The notes beneath the pieces were generated by a model that saw only the letters and a program-made list of their open reading frames with translations, was not told the origin of the DNA and ran no database searches. Made by a program: the position numbers and the translations under genes. This document shows positions 31,955 through 41,311 of a stretch of 43,275 nucleotides of DNA, piece by piece. Source of the stretch: Pelagibacterales bacterium SAG-MED30 (lineage in GTDB: Bacteria > Pseudomonadota > Alphaproteobacteria > Pelagibacterales > Pelagibacteraceae). The stretch's first letter is position 1. Every line of letters begins with the position of its first letter. The stretch is from positions 1 through 43,275 of the forward strand of contig JACWEA010000007.1 in assembly GCA_014653775.1 (NCBI GenBank), in the 5' to 3' direction.

Positions 31955-32946
31955 TATGTTCGTCTTAAAGTTTCACTACTTAAATTCAATTTTTCTTCAA
32001 ATTCACGCAATCTTTTCCAAACAGAAATTAATTCAACAATTGTAGACCAGCTTTTTACTAAATATTGAAGTGACCCCTCTACTCTACCGAAAGCTCTTGT
32101 GATTTGTTGAACAAATCCTAATGTTATTGCACCAGTTACAATTGTTGGAGCTAATGCTAAATAAGGTACTATTACCATTCCTTGAAAATAACTCCACTTA
32201 ACAGTATTAAAATAAAGGTAATGAAAATAGGATTTATAATGAATCCCTCTAACACGATTATATAATTGTCCTATTGTAGGAGGAGCTGCTCTTATAGGAT
32301 CATCTTCTCCATGAACTAATTCTTTTCTATAACCAGCCTCTTCTTTTTGAATATCATATTCAATTCCAGGTAACTTTATACCTACAGCAGCAAGTAATAA
32401 TGTTCCTCCTAAAGCTGAAATTATGGCTACCCAAACTAATGCGTGATCTACTTCTCCAATCCAAGGAAGTACATCTATTTGTTTAGACAAACCCCATAAA
32501 ATTGGAGTAAATGCAATTAAAGTCATAATACTATCTAATAAACCAGTACCAAGTCCTTCCATTATTCTCGCAAACTTTAAAGTATCTTCTTGAACTCTTT
32601 GTGATGCACCTTCTGTTAATCGGGCTTTCAACCACTGTTCATGATAATAATTTGCCATAGAAGTACGCCATCTAAAAACCCAATGGCTTGTAAAAAATCC
32701 AGTGAATACAGCTATTAAAATCCATAAAGCTGCAATTTTTGCAAATGTAAATAAATAACCTATAAATTCTGTTTCAGATACTGAGTTAGGAGTTGTAAGA
32801 GCTTTTTGTAATGTATCATAAAATTCTCCAAACCATTCATTTATTCTTACATCTAATTGAACTTGATACCATGTTGAAACTAAAATAAAAATTGAACCAA
32901 ATATACTCCAAAGGAACCACTGTTTTTGTGTAAAAAATTTAAACAT
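31954..32946 (-). CDS. SbmA/BacA-like peptide transporter
   Basis: Inner-membrane protein of 330 residues in the SbmA/BacA family, which resembles the membrane half of an ABC exporter but has no ATPase domain and is driven by the proton gradient. Family signs are LDVRINEWFGEFYDTLQKAL, FRWRTSMANYYHEQWL, GASQRVQEDTLKFARIMEGLG, and the late FGRVEGSLQYLVKSWSTIVELISVWKRLREFE. No Walker A or B motif is present. Members import peptides, including proline-rich and cysteine-rich antimicrobial ones. It lies between the NDUFS4-like gene (3 bases) and glpX (one-base overlap). Higher GC and conserved residues suggest it is well used. Confidence 0.92.
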   Translation of the reverse strand: MFKFFTQKQWFLWSIFGSIFILVSTWYQVQLDVRINEWFGEFYDTLQKALTTPNSVSETEFIGYLFTFAKIAALWILIAVFTGFFTSHWVFRWRTSMANYYHEQWLKARLTEGASQRVQEDTLKFARIMEGLGTGLLDSIMTLIAFTPILWGLSKQIDVLPWIGEVDHALVWVAIISALGGTLLLAAVGIKLPGIEYDIQKEEAGYRKELVHGEDDPIRAAPPTIGQLYNRVRGIHYKSYFHYLYFNTVKWSYFQGMVIVPYLALAPTIVTGAITLGFVQQITRAFGRVEGSLQYLVKSWSTIVELISVWKRLREFEEKLNLSSETLRRT

Positions 32947-32949
32947 TTA

Positions 32950-33231
32950 TTATTTCAAAAAATTATCAGCGTAAGATTTTTTTATAGTTTTTCTCTTACG
33001 AGGTTCAATAAGTTCAAAATTGATTTTTTTCTTTTTAGCATAATTAATTGCTAATTCTTTAGTAGAAAATTCTAATCTTAATTCAGCATATGTATCATTG
33101 GAACTCTCCCAACCCATTAAAGGATTATTTGTTGGGTCATTTGTTTCATATTCTAAAACCCATTTATCAGTTTTTCCTCTACCAGATTGCATAGGACTTT
33201 TATTTGGTATATAGATTTTAGCTTTTTTCAT
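32950..33231 (-). CDS. NDUFS4-like complex I accessory subunit (ETC complex I subunit family)
   Basis: Ninety-three residues related to the alphaproteobacterial/mitochondrial 18-kDa subunit of NADH:ubiquinone oxidoreductase. Family marks are AKIYIPNKSPMQSGRGKTDKW at the start, LMGWESSNDTYAELRLEFSTKELAINYAKK, and the end RKRKTIKKSYADNFL. I start at the ATG 33231 (MKKAKIY); the longer frame to 33279 runs through tRNA-Pro and is an artefact. The ATG is four bases after the encoded CCA of tRNA-Pro. Confidence 0.93.
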   Translation of the reverse strand: MKKAKIYIPNKSPMQSGRGKTDKWVLEYETNDPTNNPLMGWESSNDTYAELRLEFSTKELAINYAKKKKINFELIEPRKRKTIKKSYADNFLK

Positions 33232-33235
33232 AAAA

Positions 33236-33312
<77 letters not shown>

Positions 33313-33405
33313 AAGGTTGTACTATTACAGTACTTATTAAATTTTTAAAAGTATAAAGATTGGTATAAATAAGAGTAATTTTTAAAGTATATGATATAAA
33401 AACCT

Positions 33406-33840
33406 ATGATTATTGAATGTCCAAATTGTCATAAGAAATTCAATGTTGAATCGTCTTTAATACCAGAATCTGGAAGAAATATTCAGTGTGGATCATGTAA
33501 TCATGTCTGGTTTTTTAAATTAATAGCAGATGTACAAAGCGAATTAATTAATTCAGACACACAAAATATTAATTATGAAGAAAAAGTAAAAAAAACTAGT
33601 GAAATAAAGGATAAAACCCAAATAAAAAAGCAAATTAAATCATCTGTGGATACTAATGCTTTTAGCAAGATTCTATCATTTTTAATAGTTGGAATTATTT
33701 CATTTATAGCACTTATTATTGTTCTTGATACATTTAAAAAGCCTTTAACAAACATTTTTCCAAATTTAGAATTACTCTTGTTTAATTTAGTTGAATCTAT
33801 AAAAGATATATTTCTATTTTTTAAAAATTTATTGCAATAG
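33406..33840 (+). CDS. Zinc-ribbon (MJ0042-type) membrane protein
   Basis: A 144-residue protein with an N-terminal zinc ribbon, Cys5-x2-Cys8 and Cys28-x2-Cys31 in ECPNCHKKF and IQCGSCNHVWFF, the MJ0042 pattern common in alphaproteobacteria and deltaproteobacteria. A charged linker follows, then one hydrophobic helix at about residues 84-104 and a shorter apolar C-terminal stretch. The ribbon should face the cytoplasm. Function is unknown; a regulatory or assembly role is often assumed. TATGAT near 33389-33394 is a possible -10 box. nhaA starts three bases after its stop. Confidence 0.85.
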   Translation: MIIECPNCHKKFNVESSLIPESGRNIQCGSCNHVWFFKLIADVQSELINSDTQNINYEEKVKKTSEIKDKTQIKKQIKSSVDTNAFSKILSFLIVGIISFIALIIVLDTFKKPLTNIFPNLELLLFNLVESIKDIFLFFKNLLQ

Positions 33841-33843
33841 AAA

Positions 33844-35016
33844 ATGATCAATTATATTTCTAAACCATTTAAATGGTTCTTTAAATTAGAAGCTGCAAGT
33901 GGACTTATATTATTATTTGCTGCAATAGTTGCATTAATTATTAGTAACTCAGACTTAGCAGAATTATATTTTTCAACATTAGACAGATACTTATTCTTAG
34001 GAATAAATAATTTTGGACTAAAATTATCAGTTCTCCATTGGATAAATGATGCTTTAATGGCAATCTTCTTTTTTTTTGTAACTTTAGAGATAAAGAGAGA
34101 ATTCTTACAAGGTGAACTTTCAAACATAAAACAAGCGTTATTACCAATAATTGCTGCTGTAGGTGGTATGCTAGTACCAGCTTTATTTTATGTTTTCATA
34201 AATCTAGGTGACAGTGAAACTTTGAATGGATGGGCAATACCTTCTGCTACTGATATTGCTTTTTCTTTAGGAGTTTTATCTTTGCTAGGTAAGAGAGTTC
34301 CCCTATCATTAAAAGTTTTCTTAACAGCTCTTGCGATAATTGATGATCTTGGAGCAATTGTAATTATTGCCCTCTTCTATTCTGGAGATTTAAGTATCAA
34401 GTATTTAAGTTTAATGTTGTTAGCATTTATTATCTTGTTAGTAATAAACAAATTTAATATTAAAAAATTTCTTCCATATTTAATTGTTGGTATTTTTCTT
34501 TGGGACTTTACTCATAATTCAGGTATCCACGCTACTATTGCAGGTGTACTACTGGCAATGACAATACCTCATAGAAAAAAAGAGAAAGATTTTTCTTTAT
34601 TAATTAAAGTTGAGCATGCAATTAGTCCGTATGTTGCATTTGGTATTATGCCGTTATTTGCCTTTGCTAACGCAGGTGTATCTTTAGAGGGTTTATCTTT
34701 TGCATCACTATTAGATAAAGTACCTCTAGGAATATTATTAGGATTATTTTTAGGTAAACAGTTAGGTGTTTTTCTTTTCTCTTATGTGTCTATAAAATTA
34801 AAAATTGCACAAATGCCTAACAATTCAAATTGGTTTAATTTTTATGGAGTTGGTGTATTAACAGGAATTGGTTTTACTATGAGTCTATTTGTTGGAAATT
34901 TAGCATTTGTAGAAAATATGCAATATATGGATGGTGTAAAAATAGGTGTATTAACTGGGTCATTATTATCTACTTTATTTGGTTACTTCCTTATATTACT
35001 TACTCCAAATAAATAA
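33844..35016 (+). CDS. nhaA: Na+/H+ antiporter NhaA
   Basis: Inner-membrane antiporter for pH and sodium balance, 390 residues with about 12 helices. The ion-binding pair is Asp167-Asp168 in LAIIDDLGAIVIIALFYS, equivalent to Asp163-Asp164 of the E. coli protein; the helix IV residue is Asp137 in PSATDIAFSLGVLS. FFFVTLEIKREFLQGEL and GVGVLTGIGFTMSLFVGNLAF are also diagnostic. Expected in a marine cell. Next to the glutathione peroxidase gene after nine bases. Confidence 0.97.
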   Translation: MINYISKPFKWFFKLEAASGLILLFAAIVALIISNSDLAELYFSTLDRYLFLGINNFGLKLSVLHWINDALMAIFFFFVTLEIKREFLQGELSNIKQALLPIIAAVGGMLVPALFYVFINLGDSETLNGWAIPSATDIAFSLGVLSLLGKRVPLSLKVFLTALAIIDDLGAIVIIALFYSGDLSIKYLSLMLLAFIILLVINKFNIKKFLPYLIVGIFLWDFTHNSGIHATIAGVLLAMTIPHRKKEKDFSLLIKVEHAISPYVAFGIMPLFAFANAGVSLEGLSFASLLDKVPLGILLGLFLGKQLGVFLFSYVSIKLKIAQMPNNSNWFNFYGVGVLTGIGFTMSLFVGNLAFVENMQYMDGVKIGVLTGSLLSTLFGYFLILLTPNK

Positions 35017-35025
35017 TTATAATAA

Positions 35026-35571
35026 ATGAAAAAATTAATATTAATTGTAATAACTATATTTATGTTTTTATTTAAAAATTCAGCAACCGCAAACTATGAA
35101 AAAGTTTTTTATGATTTTAGTATAGAAAGTATTTCTGGAGAAACTATCGATTTTAACCAATACAAAAATAAGGTTATATTAATTGTAAATACAGCAAGTT
35201 ATTGTGGCTTTACAAAACAGTACGATGAATTACAAAAATTATGGGACTTGTATAAGTCAAAAGGTTTAATTGTATTGGGTGTGCCTTCAAATTCATTTAA
35301 TCAAGAAAAGAAAAAAGATCTAGATGTTAAAGAGTTTTGTGAGGTCAACTTTAATATTAACTTTCCATTAACTACTATAACAAATGTTAAAGGTGAAAAT
35401 GCTCACGATATATTTAAATGGGCTGAAGCTAATCATGGGAAATCTGCAGTTCCAAAATGGAATTTTCATAAGATCTTAATTAATAGAGAGGGCAAAATTC
35501 AAAATACTTTTGTATCTTTTACAAAGCCAATGTCAGCTAAAATTATATCTGAAATTGAAAAAATCTTATAA
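35026..35571 (+). CDS. Glutathione peroxidase family protein, secreted
   Basis: Thiol peroxidase of 181 residues. A signal peptide is visible (MKKLILIVITIFMFLF... cleaved near TATA-N, residue 23), so the enzyme should work in the periplasm. The catalytic residue is Cys60 in NTASYCGFTKQY, with Gln in FNQEK and Trp/Asn in PKWNFHKILI completing the tetrad; no selenocysteine. WxVPSNSF-type substrate loop is present as GVPSNSFN. Most such enzymes use thioredoxin rather than glutathione. The 3' end overlaps the convergent MBL gene by six bases. Confidence 0.95.
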   Translation: MKKLILIVITIFMFLFKNSATANYEKVFYDFSIESISGETIDFNQYKNKVILIVNTASYCGFTKQYDELQKLWDLYKSKGLIVLGVPSNSFNQEKKKDLDVKEFCEVNFNINFPLTTITNVKGENAHDIFKWAEANHGKSAVPKWNFHKILINREGKIQNTFVSFTKPMSAKIISEIEKIL

Positions 35572-36336
35572 ATCTAAAGTTAATCCATCATAAGCAGGTT
35601 CAACATTTTTAGGTAAAATATTTTTTAAATATTTGTAATCTAATTCACAATGAAGATTTGTTAAAATTGCTTTTTTAGGTTTTAATCTATTAATTAATTC
35701 TAAAGAACTTTCTAAATTTAAATGTGATGGGTGGTATCTTATCCATAAACAGTCAAGAATAAGATATTTTAAATTCTTAAAATATATGTAATCTTTTTTA
35801 TATATTTCACTTACATCACTAATGTAAGCTAATTTTTTATCTATTACATAGCAAATACTATCGACTTTACCATGTTTTACTTTGATAGGTTTTACATTAA
35901 GTTTCTTTGAGCCATCTTTTATTTTCAAATTGTTATTAATTAAATTTAACTTAAGAATAGCTGGATATTCTTTACTGTTATTTACAAAACAATATTTGAA
36001 TGTTGACATTAAATATTTTTTAGTTGGTCTATCAGTAAATACTGGAATAGTTTTTTTATTTTGTATATAAAAAACTCTTAAGTCATTTATACCATGTGTT
36101 TGATCTGCGTGCATATGCGAGTAAAGAACTTTATCAATTTTTTTAATCTTATTTTTTATTAATTGTTGTCTTAAATCTGGTGATGTATCAATTAAAACTG
36201 TTTCGCTTTTAGTTTGAATTAAAGCAGAGCATCTTGTTCTATAATTTTTTTTATTTTTTGGATCACATTTACCAAAACTACCATCAGATCTAGGTACACC
36301 CATAGAACTTCCACAACCCAATATAATAAATTTCAT
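35566..36336 (-). CDS. Metallo-beta-lactamase-fold hydrolase (PhnP-like)
   Basis: A 256-residue MBL-fold enzyme. It begins KFIILGCGSSMGVPRSDGSFGKCD, the usual PhnP/RNase Z-like opening with its extra cysteines, and has the metal motif SHMHADQTHG (His74, His76, Asp78, His81), later HGKVDS, ISDVSE and TNLHCELDY. This is the standard gene after tatD in alphaproteobacteria (phosphodiesterase on cyclic ribose or related nucleotides is one known activity). Substrate unknown. Six bases after tatD, the last gene of the series. Confidence 0.91.
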   Translation of the reverse strand: MKFIILGCGSSMGVPRSDGSFGKCDPKNKKNYRTRCSALIQTKSETVLIDTSPDLRQQLIKNKIKKIDKVLYSHMHADQTHGINDLRVFYIQNKKTIPVFTDRPTKKYLMSTFKYCFVNNSKEYPAILKLNLINNNLKIKDGSKKLNVKPIKVKHGKVDSICYVIDKKLAYISDVSEIYKKDYIYFKNLKYLILDCLWIRYHPSHLNLESSLELINRLKPKKAILTNLHCELDYKYLKNILPKNVEPAYDGLTLDL

Positions 36337-36341
36337 AAAAA

Positions 36342-37112
36342 TTATTTAAATAGTTTGTTAAAATTATTTGTAGTAGAATTTACCAAATCTTCAAAAGATA
36401 TATTTTTTAGATCCGCAAGTTTTTTACCAGTAAATTTAACAAATGAAGGTTCGTTCTTTTTACCTCTGTTTGGCTCTGGAGCCAAAAAGGGACTATCTGT
36501 TTCAATTAATAATTTATCTAATGGAATCATCTGAAACGTTTTCTGCAAATCTTGAGAATTTTTAAAAGTTATAATACCACTAGCAGAAAAGTAAGCATTT
36601 AAATCTAATAACTTTTCAGCAAATTTTTGTGAGCCAGTAAAACAATGCATTAAAATTTTTAAATCATCATTTTTATATTTATTAAGGATATCAAAAGTCT
36701 CATTTTCAGCACTTCTTGAATGAATTATCAATGGAATATTAAGTTCCATTGAAGCTTTGATATGTGTCTCAAAGCTTTTAATTTGTGTCTCTTTATCACT
36801 ATTATCATAATAAAAATCTAAACCAGTTTCTCCTACTCCTATTATTTTATCATTGTTACTAATTTCATTAATAATTAAATCAGAATTAACGATATCATTT
36901 TTGGTTTCATGTGGATGGATTCCATATGTTCCATAAATAATTTTATCTTTTAGTACTAATTTTTTTATTTTATTAAAGCTATTTAGTGTAGTACAGATAG
37001 TTAAAATTTTAGTTATCCCAGCAGATTTAGATCTTTCTATTACGCTATCTATATTACTTAAAAGAGGTTCATGATCTAAATGACAATGTGAATCAATCAT
37101 TTTCTTTTTCAA
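36342..37112 (-). CDS. tatD: TatD-family metal-dependent DNase
   Basis: TIM-barrel hydrolase of 256 residues, DNase activity in repair and turnover. Metal ligands: MIDSHCHLD (His9, His11), GETGLDFYY (Glu), IHSR (His), HCFTGS (His) and ETDSPFLAPEP (Asp). Length is normal. It overlaps the end of metG by 20 bases, a strong sign of co-transcription; holB-metG-tatD is a widely conserved order. Confidence 0.95.
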   Translation of the reverse strand: MKKKMIDSHCHLDHEPLLSNIDSVIERSKSAGITKILTICTTLNSFNKIKKLVLKDKIIYGTYGIHPHETKNDIVNSDLIINEISNNDKIIGVGETGLDFYYDNSDKETQIKSFETHIKASMELNIPLIIHSRSAENETFDILNKYKNDDLKILMHCFTGSQKFAEKLLDLNAYFSASGIITFKNSQDLQKTFQMIPLDKLLIETDSPFLAPEPNRGKKNEPSFVKFTGKKLADLKNISFEDLVNSTTNNFNKLFK

Positions 37113-38634
37113 TTTTTTTAAATAGAATATTTATCTTATTAATATCGCTATTAAATTTTAAGTAATTATGATTATCTAAAGTAGAAAACTTGATATCATC
37201 TTCTTTAATATCGAAAATTTTTAATGCATTTAATGCTGATTGAGGAATAATAGGATAAAGCATAAAACTAATTTTTCTTACAATTTCTAATGTTGTATAA
37301 ACTATAGTGTTTAATCTTTTTATGTCACCTTTTTTTTTCCAGGGTTCTTGATCATTAAAATATTTATTAGCTTCAAATAAAGAATTAACTATAAAATCTA
37401 TATAAAAATTTATATCTTGATTATCGATTTTTTTTCTAATGAGTTCTAAATTTGATTTAAATTTATCTAATATTTTTAAATCATCTTTCTGGAATTCAAT
37501 ATTATTTGGAATTTTCCCTTCACAGTTTTTGATACCAAAAGCAATAACTCTTTGACAAAGATTTCCGTAATTATTAGCTAGATCACTGTTGATACAATCT
37601 TCTAATCTTTCTTGAGAAATATTACCATCATTGCCAAAAGATACTTCTTTAATTAAATAATATCTTAATGGATCTAGACCATATTTTTCTATAATTTCAA
37701 TTGGATCTAAAATATTACCTTTTGATTTTGACATTTTTTCTTCACCAGATAAAATCCAACCATGTCCATAAATTTTTTTAGGTAATGGAATATTTGCTGC
37801 TAGCAAAAACGCTGGCCAATAAACTGCATGAAATCTTAAAATATCTTTACCAATTAAATGAATTGATGCAGGCCAAAACTTTTTATACAAAGAATTATTA
37901 GTGTTAGGATAATTTAGTGCACTTATATAGTTAGTAAGTGCATCTAGCCATACATAAATTATATGATTTTTATTATTTGGTACTTGAATACCCCAAGATA
38001 AACTTTTTCTGCTAACAGATAAATCTTTTAAACCGCTTTTAACAAAGCTAATTACCTCATTTTTTCTTGATATTGGTGAAATAAAATTTGGATTTTTTTC
38101 ATAATATTCAAGTAATGGTTTCTCCCATTTAGACAACTTAAAAAAGTATGATTCTTCATCCATCCATTCAACAGGAGATTTTGAGGAAACAGCTTGTTTT
38201 TTACCATCAACTTCTTCAATTTCATCTTCTGTGTAAAAAGCCTCATCTGAAACAGAGTACCATCCAGAATATTTCGATAAATAAATATCTTCATTTTTTT
38301 CTAATTCTTTCCATAAATTTTGAACTGACAATTTATGACGATCTTCTGTAGTTCTTATAAAATCAGTGTTAGTAAGATTTAAAATTTTCGATAAATCTTT
38401 GAAAGTTTGACTAATCTCATCACAAAACTGAAGTGTATCAATACCCTTTTTTTTAGCAGCTCTTTGAATTTTAAGGCCGTGTTCATCCGTACCAGTTAAA
38501 AAACTTACATCAAATCCATCCATTCTTTTAAATCTTGCAAAAAAATCTGCTATAATACTTGAATAAGCATGACCCATATGAGGTTTAGCTGATGGATAAT
38601 AAATTGGTGTCGTTATATAAAAATTTTTAACCAT
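37093..38634 (-). CDS. metG: Methionyl-tRNA synthetase
   Basis: Class I synthetase charging tRNA-Met, 513 residues. HIGH-type motif is PHMGHAYSS (residues 18-26); FLTGTDEHGLKIQ, WLDALTNYISAL and FHAVYWPAFLLAA follow, and the KMSKS motif is GEEKMSKSKGN near residue 300. The zinc-finger knuckles of the longer bacterial type are missing and there is no C-terminal EMAP-like domain, as in other alphaproteobacteria. Overlaps holB by eight bases. Confidence 0.97.
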   Translation of the reverse strand: MVKNFYITTPIYYPSAKPHMGHAYSSIIADFFARFKRMDGFDVSFLTGTDEHGLKIQRAAKKKGIDTLQFCDEISQTFKDLSKILNLTNTDFIRTTEDRHKLSVQNLWKELEKNEDIYLSKYSGWYSVSDEAFYTEDEIEEVDGKKQAVSSKSPVEWMDEESYFFKLSKWEKPLLEYYEKNPNFISPISRKNEVISFVKSGLKDLSVSRKSLSWGIQVPNNKNHIIYVWLDALTNYISALNYPNTNNSLYKKFWPASIHLIGKDILRFHAVYWPAFLLAANIPLPKKIYGHGWILSGEEKMSKSKGNILDPIEIIEKYGLDPLRYYLIKEVSFGNDGNISQERLEDCINSDLANNYGNLCQRVIAFGIKNCEGKIPNNIEFQKDDLKILDKFKSNLELIRKKIDNQDINFYIDFIVNSLFEANKYFNDQEPWKKKGDIKRLNTIVYTTLEIVRKISFMLYPIIPQSALNALKIFDIKEDDIKFSTLDNHNYLKFNSDINKINILFKKIEKEND

Positions 38635-39559
38635 TTAAAATTTCTTCTTCAAATTCCACAAACAAAGACTCTTCATCTAAATTAAATTTTCTTGTATCAG
38701 AAATTCTTTTTAAAAAATAACTGTATTTATCGTGTATTGTTGATGAGATTGATTGATTTATTTTTCTAAAATAATATTCAATCAAATCAAAAAAAAGAAA
38801 TTTAATATTTTCATCTTTTTTATAATGTTGATCTTTTATAATAAGTTTTAAGAAATTTCTTAAATTAATATTAAGTAGATCATAATTGTTAATTTGTGCA
38901 AATTTAATTAATTTATATGTATTTCCAGGTGTTAAATAATAATTTATTAAATCATCGTTAATTAAACTATCTAATTGATCATTTAGAAGATTGTTGGATA
39001 TTTTCAAACATTCATTATGAGAAAGAAAAATCTTAAAATTTAAACATCTGGATGATAAAGTTGATAATATTTTTTTATTATTATTAATTAATATGAAATG
39101 CACATTATTAGTTGGTTCTTCTAAAATTTTAAGTAGTGCGTTAATTGAATTAATATTAAGAAGTTCAATATTATCAATTAATATAAATCTAGCTTTTTTA
39201 TTGAATGATGATTTGTTTAAATTTAAAATTAAATTCCTTATTTGATTAATATCAATTAACTTTTTATCAGGGTATATATCAATTAAGATAAAATTTGGAT
39301 TAGATTGATTTTGAATTGTTTTAAAAGATCGATTATTTTCGTTAATTTTAAAATTTGTCTCATCATAATTAAATTCTTCATCTATAGATAATGAGTAATT
39401 TACAAAATGATATGCTAAAGTAGATTTACCTATTCCTTTATTCCCACTTAACAATATTTTGTTAGGTAATTTATTTTTTTTTGATAAACCTATTAATTCT
39501 GAAATATATCTATCTAATCCTAAGAGTTTTGTTTGATTACTGGGATTAATATCATTCAT
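38627..39559 (-). CDS. holB: DNA polymerase III subunit delta'
   Basis: Clamp-loader subunit of 310 residues. The Walker A element is GNKGIGKST (residues 39-47) inside NKILLSGNKGIGKSTLAYHFV, then FILIDNIELLNINSINALLKILEEPTNNVHFILI (Walker B-like and sensor region) and TLSSRCLNF (SRC motif). The four zinc cysteines of the usual delta' module are not found in the lysine-rich N-terminal part. Overlaps tmk by four bases (ATGA) and metG by eight. tmk-holB-metG is a classical order. Confidence 0.92.
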   Translation of the reverse strand: MNDINPSNQTKLLGLDRYISELIGLSKKNKLPNKILLSGNKGIGKSTLAYHFVNYSLSIDEEFNYDETNFKINENNRSFKTIQNQSNPNFILIDIYPDKKLIDINQIRNLILNLNKSSFNKKARFILIDNIELLNINSINALLKILEEPTNNVHFILINNNKKILSTLSSRCLNFKIFLSHNECLKISNNLLNDQLDSLINDDLINYYLTPGNTYKLIKFAQINNYDLLNINLRNFLKLIIKDQHYKKDENIKFLFFDLIEYYFRKINQSISSTIHDKYSYFLKRISDTRKFNLDEESLFVEFEEEILNG

Positions 39560-40167
39560 ATTAATTTATCTATTTTATTTAAAATCAATGATTTGTTATA
39601 AGATATATCTAGATTAGAATTAACAATTTTATATTTTTTAATTTTTCTTTTAGCTAATCTCATAAAACCCTTTTGAACTTTTTGATAAAAATTATTGTTA
39701 AATTTATCATATCTATTTAAAGATTTTCTTAATTTTAGTCTTTTAATCATATTTTTCTTATTAACTATATTTAAAAAAGTGAAATTTACTTTAAATTTTT
39801 TTAATAGATAGTTATTGATAAATTTTATCAATTTTAGATTAACTCCTAAACCATAATGTTGATAAGCAATCGTAGAATCTACAAATCTATCAATTAATAT
39901 TATTTTTTTTTTATAATATTTTTTTAATAATAATAAATTTTCACTCCTAGCAGCTAAATAAAGAAGTAAATCAGTCTCTTTATTAAATGATGATTTGTTA
40001 TTCAGTATTAGTTTTCTAATTTTTTCTGAGTTTTGGCTGCCACCAGGTTCACGAATTTTAATATGATCAATATTTTTTTTTTTTAAATGTTTAGAAACTT
40101 CATTAAGGTGATAGCTTTTACCGCTTCCTTCTATACCTTCAAATACAATAACCAGTTTTTTAGACAT
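39556..40167 (-). CDS. tmk: Thymidylate kinase
   Basis: Phosphorylates dTMP to dTDP, 203 residues. P-loop GIEGSGKS (11-18), the KIREPGGSQNSEKIRK block for dTMP binding, LLYLAARSENLL, and LIDRFVDSTIAYQHYGLGV with the DR(Y/F)xxS motif. The LID region is short and holds several Lys/Arg residues. Overlaps dacC by eight bases and holB by four. Confidence 0.95.
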   Translation of the reverse strand: MSKKLVIVFEGIEGSGKSYHLNEVSKHLKKKNIDHIKIREPGGSQNSEKIRKLILNNKSSFNKETDLLLYLAARSENLLLLKKYYKKKIILIDRFVDSTIAYQHYGLGVNLKLIKFINNYLLKKFKVNFTFLNIVNKKNMIKRLKLRKSLNRYDKFNNNFYQKVQKGFMRLAKRKIKKYKIVNSNLDISYNKSLILNKIDKLI

Positions 40168-41311
40168 CGCCCCAGATTAAATAATTCAATGATTTAATTA
40201 ATCTAGTAAATACATTAACTTTTTCTACTTTATTTGATGCAAGTAAGTCATATTCGCCTACTAATTCTTGATCATAAACAACACGTAATTTACCAACAAT
40301 TTGATCTTTCTTAATAGGAGCCTCTATAGGTCCTTCATATTTTAAAGCTACTTTTAATAATTTTTTTTTAGCCTTTTTAATTGTTTTATAAATATCTTGA
40401 TTAATATGAACATCTACATGTTGTTTTTTTCCTAACCATACATCTAATTTTTCAATAGGTTCATTTTTTTTAACTATTTCAACTAAATCAAAATTAGTTA
40501 AACCATAAGTTAATAATTTAGAGCTTTCTCTTGAACGAGAACTTTTAGTTTCAAAACCACTACCAACAGCAATTAGTCTTCTCCCTTTTCTTTCAATTGA
40601 AGAGGCAAGAGAATATTTTTCTACAGCTAAATAACCAGTTTTGATACCATCGGCTCCAATATTCTTATAAAGGAGAGGATTTCTATTTCCTTGCGTAATA
40701 GGATCGCCCCCAGTTCTATACCAAGTAAATTCTTTTCTTGAAAACCATTTGTAAAATTCAGGATGTTCTTTTATTAAATATCTAGACATTTTTAAAATAT
40801 CTCTAACAGTAGAATAATTTTCTGGATCATTAATACCTGAAGAATTAGTAAAATTAGTATTGTCCATGCCAAGTTCTTTCGCTTTAGATGTCATAATAAT
40901 AGCAAATTCTTCTTCAGTACCGGCTATACCTTCGGCTAAAACAATACAAGCATCATTGCCTGAAGCGGTAATTATACCGTGTAATAAATTTTCAACTGAA
41001 ACTTCGTCTCCAACCATTATAAACATTGAGGAATAACCCGAAGTAGATAATCTCCAAGCTTTTTCAGATACGATAAATTTATCTTCTAAACTTAAATCTC
41101 CAGATTTAATTAAATCAAATGCAATAATTGTGGTCATTATTTTTGTCATAGATGCGGGATAAATTGAACGATCAGGATCCTTTTCATATAAAACTTCGCC
41201 TGAATGATAATCTTGTAATATTGCAGTTCTAGCTTTTACTTCTAAGTTTGAATAAGAAGATGTTGATACTAAAAGGTTTAAAATTATAAATATTAATAAT
41301 CTTTTATACAT
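40160..41311 (-). CDS. dacC: D-alanyl-D-alanine carboxypeptidase (class A PBP5/6 family)
   Basis: Periplasmic serine peptidase that trims pentapeptide side chains in peptidoglycan. Signal peptide at residues 1-20 (ends STSSYSN). Catalytic motifs: SxxK Ser54-Met-Thr-Lys57, SxN Ser117-Gly-Asn119 in ITASGND, and Lys224-Thr-Gly226. A C-terminal beta domain (about 290-360) and an amphipathic end that may anchor the protein follow. Length 383 is normal. The symbol dacC is a convention for this locus; dacA would be equally fair. Overlaps tmk and the rlpA-like gene by eight bases each. Confidence 0.93.
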   Translation of the reverse strand: MYKRLLIFIILNLLVSTSSYSNLEVKARTAILQDYHSGEVLYEKDPDRSIYPASMTKIMTTIIAFDLIKSGDLSLEDKFIVSEKAWRLSTSGYSSMFIMVGDEVSVENLLHGIITASGNDACIVLAEGIAGTEEEFAIIMTSKAKELGMDNTNFTNSSGINDPENYSTVRDILKMSRYLIKEHPEFYKWFSRKEFTWYRTGGDPITQGNRNPLLYKNIGADGIKTGYLAVEKYSLASSIERKGRRLIAVGSGFETKSSRSRESSKLLTYGLTNFDLVEIVKKNEPIEKLDVWLGKKQHVDVHINQDIYKTIKKAKKKLLKVALKYEGPIEAPIKKDQIVGKLRVVYDQELVGEYDLLASNKVEKVNVFTRLIKSLNYLIWGDV

